Source of the DNA: Desulfobacterales bacterium
GTDB lineage: Bacteria; Desulfobacterota; DSM-4660; Desulfatiglandales; JALVZP01
DNA length: 11,914 nucleotides
Reading direction: 5' to 3'
Assembly: GCA_027064285.1 (NCBI GenBank)
Contig: JAMOPX010000147.1
Span: 1 to 11,914 of the forward strand
Shown here: one piece after another, positions 1 to 6,136 of the stretch
How positions within the stretch are numbered: the stretch's first letter is position 1
Layout of the letters: each line of letters begins with the position of its first letter
The notes under the pieces: generated by a model
Databases searched by the model: none
Told to the model about the DNA's origin: nothing
Seen by the model: only the letters and a program-made list of their open reading frames with translations
Position numbers and translations under genes: made by a program

Positions 1-40
1 TTAAATAAGAAAAACACAGAACAGATAATACAAATCTAAT
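1..40 (-). other. possible start of the gene after lptC (lptA candidate), cut by the window edge
   Basis: On the minus strand, just past the lptC stop, one frame is open to the window edge and reads RFVLSVLCFSYL, a basic residue followed by a hydrophobic run like the start of a signal peptide. In many Gram-negative genomes lptA, encoding a periplasmic LPS-bridge protein with a signal peptide, follows lptC. The weak point is the start: the only candidate in this frame is an ATT codon at 40-38 overlapping the lptC TAG, and ATT starts are rare. With 13 codons visible this is a hint, not a gene call. Confidence 0.2.
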
Positions 41-605
41 AAATGGTCTTTTGAATAACACTTCTGACATCTGAAAGAACCTCGATCTTTTTTCTCTTTA
101 TATCTAAAACAAGTCCTTTTCCTTTGATATTAAAAAAGGGGCCTTCTATTTTTACTGGATCATCAGAGTATGCTCGAGATGTATTTTCATTAAAGACCAG
201 ATGGTCAGTATAAAGCTTACATCCTCTTCCATCTGTTGCCCTGAGATTACCACTTAAGAAAATAAGATTCTTCTGCTTTTCATATTTTCCTTTTTCACCC
301 CTTAAATCAAAGGTCTTTTTTCCATTTGAACTCACTGTCAGACAAAAGGATGAAAAGAAAATAATAGAACGATCTTTAGAAAACCTCACCCTTTTTGCAT
401 CTAATTCCCACTTTGCACCCTTTTTGGGATCATCATGCACATAATGAACATCCTTGAGCTGCAAAGCGTATGAGGGAAGTGCTGTTATGGTCTTTGAAGT
501 CTTTATTATATTTTTATGCCCTTGCACAATATAGTAAATCACTACCAAAAATGTGAATCCAAGCCCTATCACAGGCCAGTAGCGTTTTATGAAATTACTT
601 TTCAT
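36..605 (-). CDS. lptC: LPS export protein LptC
   Basis: The 189-residue protein has a short basic N-terminus, one membrane-spanning segment at about residues 9-28 (starting YWPVIGLGFTFLVV) and a periplasmic domain rich in beta-strand patterns. That is the plan and length of LptC, the bitopic inner-membrane protein that takes lipopolysaccharide from the LptB2FG transporter and passes it to LptA. The periplasmic part shows typical features of the family: a strand pair containing WELDAKRVRFSKD, then FDLRGEKGKYEKQ, then LYTDHLVFNENTSRAYSDDPV, where the last segment resembles the conserved 'T..L.yd......s..pV' section. Its start overlaps the end of kdsA by 11 bp, which implies translational coupling in one transcript. 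LptC proteins diverge strongly in sequence, so the call rests on architecture, local motifs and the neighbouring Kdo gene. Confidence 0.82.
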   Translation of the reverse strand: MKSNFIKRYWPVIGLGFTFLVVIYYIVQGHKNIIKTSKTITALPSYALQLKDVHYVHDDPKKGAKWELDAKRVRFSKDRSIIFFSSFCLTVSSNGKKTFDLRGEKGKYEKQKNLIFLSGNLRATDGRGCKLYTDHLVFNENTSRAYSDDPVKIEGPFFNIKGKGLVLDIKRKKIEVLSDVRSVIQKTIY

Positions 606-1422
606 ATCTTCTTATAATACTGTATATCTCTATTACACTCTCCAAAATAGGCTTTACATCTCTAAGAGGCAATGAATTCGGACCATCACACAATGCATTA
701 TCTGGATCAGGGTGAATCTCCATGAATATTCCATCTGCACCAGCTGCAATCGCTGCTCTGGAAAGATAGGGCACAAATTCCCTCTGTCCGCCAGACCTGT
801 CTCCTGCTCCAGCAGGGATCTGAACACTATGAGTAGCATCAAATACAACAGGATATCCGAATCTCTGCATAATAGGTATGCTCCTCATGTCTACCACAAG
901 ATTGTTATATCCAAAGCATGTGCCTCTCTCTGTTAAAAGTATCCTGTAATTTCCCACTGATGAAACTTTTTTAATCACATTTTTTATATCCCAAGGCGAG
1001 AGGAATTGTCCCTTTTTAATGTTTATAGGCAAGCCTGTCTTTGCAGAGGCAATTATAAGATCGGTTTGCCTGCATAAAAAAGCAGGTATTTGGATTATAT
1101 CTAAAACTTCTGAAGCCCTTTTCACCTCTTCTTTGCAGTGCACATCAGAAAGCACTGACAACTTATATTCTTCCTTTACCTTTTCTATTATCTTAAGCCC
1201 CTTCTCAATTCCTGGTCCTCTGTAAGACATATAAGAAGTTCTGTTTGCCTTATCATAGGAGGTCTTGAAAATAACAGGTATGGAAAGCTCTTCTGAAATC
1301 TTTTTTAAAAACTCGGCTACTTCTAAGGTAACTGCTTCGCTTTCTATGACACATGGTCCTGCTATTAAAAAGAATGTGTCCCTTTTCTGAAAGATTGTAT
1401 TTATAAGTGTGCTGACATCCAT
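595..1422 (-). CDS. kdsA: 3-deoxy-8-phosphooctulonate synthase (Kdo-8-P synthase), metal-dependent type
   Basis: KdsA condenses phosphoenolpyruvate with arabinose-5-phosphate to give Kdo-8-phosphate, a committed step towards the Kdo sugars of the LPS inner core; it is cytosolic. The 275-residue length is normal for the family. Family signatures run in order: IAGPCVIES (20-28), KTSYDKANRTS (53-63), YRGPG (67-71), IPAFLCRQTDL (112-122), NIKKGQFLSPWD (134-145), TERGTCFGYNNLVVD (164-178), FDATHSVQ (194-201), a glycine-rich loop at 205-212 and MEIHPDPDNALCDGPN (234-249). Cys24, His198, Glu235 and Asp246 fit the four metal ligands of the metal-dependent class; metal-independent enzymes such as the E. 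coli one have Asn at the Cys position. A GAGGT lies 13 bases before the ATG, a long spacing, so the start is probable but not certain. The gene leads the operon with lptC. Confidence 0.97.
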   Translation of the reverse strand: MDVSTLINTIFQKRDTFFLIAGPCVIESEAVTLEVAEFLKKISEELSIPVIFKTSYDKANRTSYMSYRGPGIEKGLKIIEKVKEEYKLSVLSDVHCKEEVKRASEVLDIIQIPAFLCRQTDLIIASAKTGLPINIKKGQFLSPWDIKNVIKKVSSVGNYRILLTERGTCFGYNNLVVDMRSIPIMQRFGYPVVFDATHSVQIPAGAGDRSGGQREFVPYLSRAAIAAGADGIFMEIHPDPDNALCDGPNSLPLRDVKPILESVIEIYSIIRRYEK

Positions 1423-1431
1423 TTCTTTTGC

Positions 1432-1480
1432 TTTACCTCAATTTTAGTTCTATTATAGTATAGGTATATTTCATTTTCTA
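1432..1480. promoter_or_regulatory. overlapping divergent promoters for kdsA (minus) and the Trm112-like gene (plus)
   Basis: The 80-bp gap between the two divergent starts holds an AT-rich core. On the minus strand a perfect TATAAT lies at 1457-1452, with TAGAAA 17 bp upstream at 1480-1475 (4 of 6 matches to TTGACA). On the plus strand TATAGT at 1454-1459 has TTTACC 16 bp upstream at 1432-1437 (4 of 6). The two -10 elements share bases, so the promoters would compete. This is read by eye and no start site is known. Confidence 0.38.
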
Positions 1481-1502
1481 CCATAAAGGGGGAAAGGAAA
1501 GG

Positions 1503-1679
1503 ATGAGTATTAGTAAAGAATTGCTCGAGATCCTTGCGTGTCCAAAATGCAAAGGGGATGTGATCTTAGATGAAGAAAAAGACAGGCTTATATGCAAAAA
1601 CTGCAAGATATATTATGAAATAAAAGACGGTATTCCTATTATGCTGATTGAAGAAGCCAAGCCACTTGAAGACTTGTAG
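1503..1679 (+). CDS. Trm112 family zinc-ribbon protein (YcaR-like)
   Basis: This is a 58-residue protein with two cysteine pairs, C13-P-K-C16 and C31-K-N-C34, inside the pattern LLEILACPKCKG...LICKNCKIYYEIKDGIPIML. This is the small bacterial Trm112/YcaR/UPF0434 family (COG2835). Eukaryotic and archaeal Trm112 activate several methyltransferases of rRNA, tRNA and a release factor; the bacterial role is less settled. A GGAAAGGAAAGG purine stretch just upstream serves as ribosome binding site. In E. coli the homologue ycaR lies between lpxK and kdsB, so placement beside kdsA repeats a link with lipid A/Kdo genes. Its last 41 bases overlap the 3' end of the antiporter on the other strand. The family match is clear and the function is inferred. 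Confidence 0.9.
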   Translation: MSISKELLEILACPKCKGDVILDEEKDRLICKNCKIYYEIKDGIPIMLIEEAKPLEDL

Positions 1680-2634
1680 GAAATAGATATAGATACAACA
1701 CATACGCAAGATACAATACTAATAAGATAAATCCATTTTTCCTGTTTATAACTAAATCATGTCTTGCCATAAGGTAGGGAGCTATGCTTATAAAAAGCAT
1801 TATTATATAATCCATCAAAAGCCTACTTTGAAAAATACCTCCTGAAATGTAAATAGGCCTGATAAGAGCTGTTATCCCTAACACACACATTATATTAAAG
1901 GCATTACTTCCTATAAGGTTACCTATGCTTATATCCATATGCTTTTTATAAGCTGCCACTACTGAAGTGGCAAGTTCAGGCAGAGATGTGCCAAACGCTA
2001 CTATACTAAGGCCTATAACCTTTTCGCTAATTCCAAACCTTCTCATTATATCCTCTGATGAATTTACAACAATCTTAGCCCCAAATATTACTAAAGCTAT
2101 TCCGCAGATAAGCAAGAAGATATTTTTAACAAGTCTGATCTCCTCTGTTTTATTATCTTCTAAGAATTCTTCTTGTCCAAAAACACGCCTTTTATCTTGA
2201 AGATAGTTAAAAACAATGTATGCAATAAGAGCACAAAATAATATAAATCCATCCAGACGAGAAATTTTGGAATCTAAGGATATCAAAATCAAAAATCCTG
2301 ATATTCCCATCATCACAGGAAGATCCCTCTTTACCACTTCCTTTTGGCATGTTATTGGATAAAGAAGACTTGATATACCAAGAATCAATGCGATATTACA
2401 TATATTACTACCCACAACATTGCCTATGGCTATCATATCCTTTCCTTTTATTGCAGAAACTACACTAACCAAAAGTTCCGGAGCAGAGGTTCCAAATGCT
2501 ACCACAGTAAGGCCTATAAGAAGAGGGCTTAACCCTAAGAAAACAGCAAGCTTAGAAGCCCCTTTTACCAACCACTCTGCACCTATATACAGAGTAAAAA
2601 AACCTACCATGAGAAAAACCCATGTTAACCACAT
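1639..2634 (-). CDS. calcium/sodium antiporter, CaCA family (YrbG-like)
   Basis: This is a 331-residue inner-membrane protein made of two homologous halves, each with an alpha-repeat. The first has GLTVVAFGTSAPEL (41-54) and IGNVVGSN (70-77). The second has GLSIVAFGTSLPEL (208-221) and IGNLIGSN (237-244). The glutamates of GTSxPEL and the G-S-N motifs line the ion sites in the CaCA superfamily (NCX_Mj, YrbG). A charged loop at about 146-170 joins the halves, with about five membrane segments each side. The likely role is exchange of Ca2+ for Na+ (or H+/K+) across the inner membrane; ion specificity cannot be read from sequence. In E. coli yrbG heads the kdsD-kdsC-lptC-lptA cluster, so finding this family near kdsA-lptC fits known context. 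No good ribosome binding site precedes the chosen ATG, and Met9 is a possible alternative start. Confidence 0.93.
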   Translation of the reverse strand: MWLTWVFLMVGFFTLYIGAEWLVKGASKLAVFLGLSPLLIGLTVVAFGTSAPELLVSVVSAIKGKDMIAIGNVVGSNICNIALILGISSLLYPITCQKEVVKRDLPVMMGISGFLILISLDSKISRLDGFILFCALIAYIVFNYLQDKRRVFGQEEFLEDNKTEEIRLVKNIFLLICGIALVIFGAKIVVNSSEDIMRRFGISEKVIGLSIVAFGTSLPELATSVVAAYKKHMDISIGNLIGSNAFNIMCVLGITALIRPIYISGGIFQSRLLMDYIIMLFISIAPYLMARHDLVINRKNGFILLVLYLAYVLYLYLFPTSLQVAWLLQSA

Positions 2635-2744
2635 GTCTTATGTTTAGCAAAACCAACAGCAAAGTAGCAAATGCTTTTTGAGGACTTTGATTTTTTCAGA
2701 AAATAGATTAAATAACAATGAAAATAAAAAAAAGAGGTAATCCA

Positions 2745-4067
2745 ATGCTTGAGACCTATTTTGAAATAAAGAAAAGAGGTTCAGACATAAAAACAGAAAT
2801 AATCGCTGGAATAACTACATTTCTTACTATGTCTTACATAATAGTAGTAAACCCTATGATATTGAAAAAAACGGGAATGGATTTTGAAGGAATACTTTTT
2901 GCGACTGTCTTGGTGAGCTCTATCTCATCTATTCTGATGGGACTTTATGCAAATCTGCCATATGCCCTTGCTCCAGGAATGGGAATCAATGCATTTTTTA
3001 CATTTACATTAGTCGCTGGAATGGGAGTTTCATGGCAAACAGGTCTTGGAGCAGTGTTTATATCAGGACTTATATTTATTTTGCTTACCATCACGAAGAT
3101 AAGAGGCATGATTGTTGATAGTGTGCCCGAATGTCTTCGATATGCAGTAGCAGCAGGAATAGGACTTTTCTTAGCTCTCATAGGATTTGCAGAAGTGGGA
3201 TTTATAAAAACAGGAGCAACAATAGTAAAATTCGGCGGTTTTAATGTGAAAACCCTGCTTTTTTATACAGGACTCATTATCACTTCTATTTTAGTAACTA
3301 AGGGAATGAAAGGTGCCCTTCTTTTATCTATTTTTATCAATTCCATAATAGCAATCCTTGTCTCTGCAATAGGCTTAAAGTTTAAGCTACTGGACCAGCC
3401 AATTGCACAGATTCCCACAAGAATATTTTCATCTCCTAAGCCAACGCTTTTTTTTAAATTTGATTTAACAGGTGCTCTAAAACTTGGAATGATTGCACCA
3501 CTTTTTACCCTTTTGTTTACAGACATGTTTGATTCTATTTCTACATTTTTGGGAGTAGCCCAAGCAGGAGGATTGATTGACAAAAAAGGACAGCCAATTA
3601 ATGTGGATAAAGCCTTAATGGTGGATGCCTTGGCAACTACATTTTCTGGAGTCTTTGGAACTTCATCTGCCACCACTTACATAGAATCTGCATCTGGAGT
3701 AAAGGAGGGAGGACGCACAGGACTTACCGCTGTAGTGGCAGGACTTTTATTTTTGCCTTTTATGTTTCTGAGTCCGCTTCTAAGCCTGATCCCTGTTGTA
3801 GCTACATCTCCTGTGCTGGTAATAGTAGGAGTATTTATGGCACAGACCTTGAGAAACATAGATTGGTTAAAAATGGATGAAGCAATTCCAGCTTTTGTAG
3901 CGTTTATCTTAATACCTCTTACTTACTCTATCAGTCAGGGAATTGTATGGGGATTTTTAACCTATACCTTTGTAAAAATATTTACTGGAAAAACAAAGGA
4001 CATAACGTTTATTCTTATAATAATAGATATATTTGCCATTGTTGCTCTTATGCTTTTAGAGACTTAA
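2745..4067 (+). CDS. NCS2 family purine permease (AzgA/PbuG-type guanine/hypoxanthine transporter)
   Basis: This is a 440-residue membrane protein predicted to import purine bases by proton symport. Characteristic AzgA-branch segments are visible: IAGITTFLTMSYIIVVNP (20-37), LPYALAPGMGINAFF (71-85), FTDMFDSISTFLG (258-270) and GTSSATTYIESASGVKEG (305-322), the last two forming the substrate-binding core. Hydrophobic segments cover most of the chain. I prefer the ATG at 2745 because AGAGGT (2733-2738) sits 6 bases before it. The upstream in-frame ATG at 2718 (nine extra residues, MKIKKRGNP) has no ribosome binding site and its coding would include that AGAGGT. The leader between here and the divergent antiporter is only ~110 bp and I see no purine riboswitch. 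The family is certain; guanine/hypoxanthine rather than adenine or xanthine is an inference from the subfamily motifs. Confidence 0.93.
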   Translation: MLETYFEIKKRGSDIKTEIIAGITTFLTMSYIIVVNPMILKKTGMDFEGILFATVLVSSISSILMGLYANLPYALAPGMGINAFFTFTLVAGMGVSWQTGLGAVFISGLIFILLTITKIRGMIVDSVPECLRYAVAAGIGLFLALIGFAEVGFIKTGATIVKFGGFNVKTLLFYTGLIITSILVTKGMKGALLLSIFINSIIAILVSAIGLKFKLLDQPIAQIPTRIFSSPKPTLFFKFDLTGALKLGMIAPLFTLLFTDMFDSISTFLGVAQAGGLIDKKGQPINVDKALMVDALATTFSGVFGTSSATTYIESASGVKEGGRTGLTAVVAGLLFLPFMFLSPLLSLIPVVATSPVLVIVGVFMAQTLRNIDWLKMDEAIPAFVAFILIPLTYSISQGIVWGFLTYTFVKIFTGKTKDITFILIIIDIFAIVALMLLET

Positions 4068-4091
4068 TCATACAAGTATCAAAAAAAATTG

Positions 4092-4119
4092 TTGAAAAAT
4101 ATAACAAAGCACATATAAT
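4092..4119 (+). promoter_or_regulatory. sigma70-type promoter for secG and tRNA-Leu
   Basis: TTGAAA (4092-4097) and a perfect TATAAT (4114-4119) are separated by 16 bp. Transcription would start near 4126 and give a very short leader before the secG ribosome binding site (AAAGGG at about 4128-4133) and ATG at 4138. It lies in the 70-bp gap after the permease, so secG-tRNA is probably a unit of its own. Confidence 0.5.
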
Positions 4120-4137
4120 ATTTTCTGCAAAGGGAAA

Positions 4138-4446
4138 ATGATCAAAGATATTTTAATCATAACACATATTATTTTATGTTTCATCTTAGTAGTTGTGATT
4201 CTTATGCAGAAAGGCAAAGGTGCGGATATTGGCGCTGTATTTGGTGGGACAAGCCAGACCTTATTTGGAAGCACAGGAGCTGGATCTTTTCTACAGAAGA
4301 TCACAGTAATTGTTGCTGGAGCTTTTATACTGACCTCATTGGCACTGTCTGTATTCATGAGTTATCCAAAGAAAACATCTGTAATGGATAATGTCAAGGT
4401 GCCTGTAACACAGACACAACAAAAGCAAGAAAAAGGAAGCAAATAA
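4138..4446 (+). CDS. secG: preprotein translocase subunit SecG
   Basis: This is a 102-residue protein with the SecG plan: membrane segment one at about 4-23 (IIThiILCFILVVVILMQ), the cytoplasmic linker with KGKGADIGAVFGG and SQTLFGSTGAGSFL (25-52), membrane segment two at about 55-73, then a lysine/glutamine-rich C-terminal tail. The sequence LMQKGKGA followed by FG(G/S) repeats is the family signature. SecG is the small accessory subunit of the SecYEG channel and eases SecA-driven export. The gene is followed after 3 bp by tRNA-Leu(GAG), matching the E. coli secG-leuU order, and was probably transcribed with it. Confidence 0.95.
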   Translation: MIKDILIITHIILCFILVVVILMQKGKGADIGAVFGGTSQTLFGSTGAGSFLQKITVIVAGAFILTSLALSVFMSYPKKTSVMDNVKVPVTQTQQKQEKGSK

Positions 4447-4449
4447 TGT

Positions 4450-4534
4450 GCCGAAGTGGTGGAATTGGTAGACACGCTATCTTGAGGGGGTAGTGGGCGA
4501 AAGCCCGTGCGGGTTCGAGTCCCGCCTTCGGCAT
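4450..4534 (+). tRNA. tRNA-Leu, anticodon GAG
   Basis: This is a class II tRNA of 85 nt. Acceptor stem GCCGAAG (4450-4456) pairs with CTTCGGC (4527-4533), with discriminator A at 4534 and no encoded CCA. The D-arm holds GGTGGAATTGGTAGACAC. The anticodon stem is CTATC/GGTAG with loop TTGAGGG, giving anticodon GAG (reads CUU/CUC leucine codons). The long variable arm is GGGC-GAAA-GCCC and the T-arm is GCGGG-TTCGAGT-CCCGC. All stems pair, with one T-G in the anticodon stem. It is strikingly similar to E. coli leuU (same anticodon and same position after secG). Confidence 0.97.
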
Positions 4535-4591
4535 TTATTTTTATGAAAGTAGTTCAGTTTTATCAAAATGGAAATTTATAAGTTGGATTAA

Positions 4592-4619
4592 TTAAAGGGG
4601 ATTTAATAATCCCCTTTAA
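4592..4619. repeat. perfect 12-bp inverted repeat, 4-nt loop
   Basis: TTAAAGGGGATT (4592-4603) is the exact reverse complement of AATCCCCTTTAA (4608-4619), with loop TAAT. It lies 58 bp after tRNA-Leu, inside the former N-terminal codons of the FAH pseudogene. A stem of this strength could end or slow transcription, but there is no run of T after it on either strand, so an intrinsic terminator is not supported. Confidence 0.6.
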
Positions 4620-4926
4620 ATTTGGGGAAAATACTATATCTTTTATAACCCTATCTGAATTGCCTCCAGCAGATGATTCAAAAGCAATTTCGCTAAAGGA
4701 TGTCAAATTTGCTCCTTCTGTAGTAAATCCAAGCAAGATAATTGCAATAGGCCTAAATTACAAAGGACATATAAGAGAGAGCAAAGGGAAGTTGCCAAAA
4801 TTTCCATTGATATTTTCAAAGTTTCCTAACAGCATTATAGGACATGAAGATTTTATAGAATGGGATAAAAACATAACAAAAAGGGTGGACTACGAAGCAG
4901 AGCTGGCCGTGGTAATAGGGAAAAAA

Positions 4927-4962
4927 TTGACCCTCCCACGGCTTTAGTCGTGGGAGGGTCAA
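4927..4962. repeat. IS200/IS605-type terminal hairpin left inside the FAH pseudogene
   Basis: TTGACCCTCCCACG (4927-4940) and CGTGGGAGGGTCAA (4949-4962) form a perfect 14-bp inverted repeat around the 8-nt loop GCTTTAGT. GC-rich stems topped by a CTTTAG loop are typical of the subterminal hairpins of IS200/IS605 elements and of the small palindromic elements they mobilise. It replaces about 100 codons of the host gene, so it marks an insertion followed by deletion or a repair event. The element class is inferred from form, and the identity with the tnpB remnant at 7359-8084 is not shown. Confidence 0.7.
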
Positions 4963-5077
4963 AGGCACACCAGAAGGGGTCGGAGCATTCAGGAAGCCTT
5001 CAGTATGGCTCAAAGATGGAGATAAGATAGAAGTGGAAATAGAAGGTATAGGAAGACTTTCTAATACCTGTAGAGAA

Positions 5078-6136
5078 TTAGAATAGCATTGTCTTTGCTA
5101 CCTGATCGTGTATTAATGGCCTGAAGTCTCTTATCTTAGAATTCTTTCTATTGGGATGAACTCTATTGGTCAATAGAATCACAATAATTTCTTTATCTAA
5201 ATCTATCCATACAGATGTTCCTGTAAAACCTAAGTGTCCAACGCTATTGCGTGAAAATAAAGTTCCCGCACTTGATTTACCTGTTGGAGTATCCCATCCA
5301 AGAGCCCATCTACTGTTTTGCTTTTTAAAAAACTCTCTTATTATGTCTTTCTTGAACAAATCGTTTCTTTCCCCATAATAGTGTTCCAGCAAGATATTAG
5401 AAATTACAAATAGCTCATCTGCTGTGCTAAAAAGACCTGAATGTCCAGAATATCCTCCTAAAGCAAATGCGTTTTCATCGTGCACTTCTGCCTGAATAAC
5501 TCTTTTTCTCCATGAACAAAGTTCTGTAGCAGCAAAATCTTGTAGATGAAATTTCCTTTCAGGATACCCCAAGAATGTTTGAGTTAGTCCTAAGTGGTTG
5601 TATATATCTTTTGAAAGCTCTTTAAGATTTCTTTCTGAAATCTTTTCTATCACATATGCCAGAAGCATAAAACCTAAATCACTATAAAGCTCTCCTTTAC
5701 CCGAAGGAAAAACGAGTTCCTCCCTTAAAATCCACTCTATTACAAGCTTTTTTCTTACCGAAAGAGGGAATTCAGATAGTCTAAGATAATATGGCCTCCA
5801 GTCTGGAAGACCAGAAGAATGGCTTAAAAGCATTCTTATAGAAATGTTTTTTTTATCCTGAGGAGTAAAAATTATTTTAGATATGGGCATATCCAAATCC
5901 AAAATCCCTTTTTCTACGAGCTTCATAGCTATCAGAGAAGTGGCAAAAGGCTTGGTCAAGGAGGCAAGGTCAAAGATGGTTTCTCTTTTAATTGGAATGG
6001 AAACAGGGATTTTACTTAAATATCCTACTGCCAGACGAATCAAAGGCCTGCCTGATAATCCCGCCACAAGGACAGCACCAGGATATACACCTTCTTTTAC
6101 TCCTTTTAAAAGAAGCTCTTTTATGTCCAAGTTCAT
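5078..6136 (-). CDS. serine hydrolase, beta-lactamase/penicillin-binding-protein fold (class C-like)
   Basis: This is a 352-residue protein of the beta-lactamase superfamily (COG1680). The nucleophile motif S59-L-T-K62 follows FDLA, as is usual. The second motif is Y151-S-D153 and the third is H301-L-G-F-T-G306. The surrounding landmarks LLSHSSGLPDW (103-113) and NSVGHLGFTGTSVWIDLD are typical of the family. Members are esterases, D-aminopeptidases or peptidoglycan DD-peptidases. No signal peptide is visible at the N-terminus (MNLDIKELLLKGVKEG), which points to a cytosolic enzyme and away from a secreted beta-lactamase. The start codon overlaps the manA stop as ATGA, so translation is coupled to manA. 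The 3' end overlaps the FAH pseudogene by 9 bp. The fold is sure; the substrate is unknown. Confidence 0.93.
   Translation of the reverse strand: MNLDIKELLLKGVKEGVYPGAVLVAGLSGRPLIRLAVGYLSKIPVSIPIKRETIFDLASLTKPFATSLIAMKLVEKGILDLDMPISKIIFTPQDKKNISIRMLLSHSSGLPDWRPYYLRLSEFPLSVRKKLVIEWILREELVFPSGKGELYSDLGFMLLAYVIEKISERNLKELSKDIYNHLGLTQTFLGYPERKFHLQDFAATELCSWRKRVIQAEVHDENAFALGGYSGHSGLFSTADELFVISNILLEHYYGERNDLFKKDIIREFFKKQNSRWALGWDTPTGKSSAGTLFSRNSVGHLGFTGTSVWIDLDKEIIVILLTNRVHPNRKNSKIRDFRPLIHDQVAKTMLF

Larger units (their letters stand above)
4544..5086 (+). pseudogene. fumarylacetoacetate hydrolase (FAH) family protein, disrupted
   Basis: Fragments of a FAH-superfamily protein are split between frames. 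The start at 4544 gives MKVVQFIKMEIYKL, then TAA at 4589-4591. One missing base near 4585-4588 would join it to the next frame (GLIKGDLIIPF, then KIIAIGLNYKGHIRES and VDYEAELAVVIGKK), open up to about 4926. The conserved middle expected next (the FGYTI.ND.TARD region with a metal-binding Asp, and the GPW section), roughly 100 residues, is absent. In its place is a 36-bp inverted repeat (4927-4962). The canonical C-terminus GTPEGVGAFRKP...VEIEGIGRL follows in yet another frame (4964-5086). The enzyme fold cannot form, so it is dead whatever its former substrate (such proteins hydrolyse acylpyruvates or decarboxylate oxaloacetate-like acids). It follows the tRNA by 9 bp and its last 9 bp overlap the end of the convergent hydrolase gene. 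Confidence 0.88.

Noticed and set aside
2635..2744. purine riboswitch upstream of the purine permease
   Set aside because: The leader is only ~110 bp and is shared with a divergent gene; I see no paired stems or conserved aptamer core.
3263..3676. 137-codon minus-strand open frame
   Set aside because: It lies entirely within the NCS2 permease, opposite its membrane segments; the translation has no domain-like features and the plus-strand protein is a clear family member.
4660..4947. 95-codon frame starting at TTG, as an independent small gene
   Set aside because: It is the middle frame of the FAH pseudogene, and its last residues (LTLPRL) are read from the inserted hairpin.
4927..4962. intrinsic terminator or CRISPR repeat
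   Set aside because: There is no T-run after the stem on either strand and the palindrome occurs once in the window, so neither a terminator nor an array is supported.
5078..6136. beta-lactamase conferring antibiotic resistance
   Set aside because: Motifs fit the broad serine hydrolase family, there is no visible signal peptide, and it is coupled to manA; nothing points to an antibiotic substrate.
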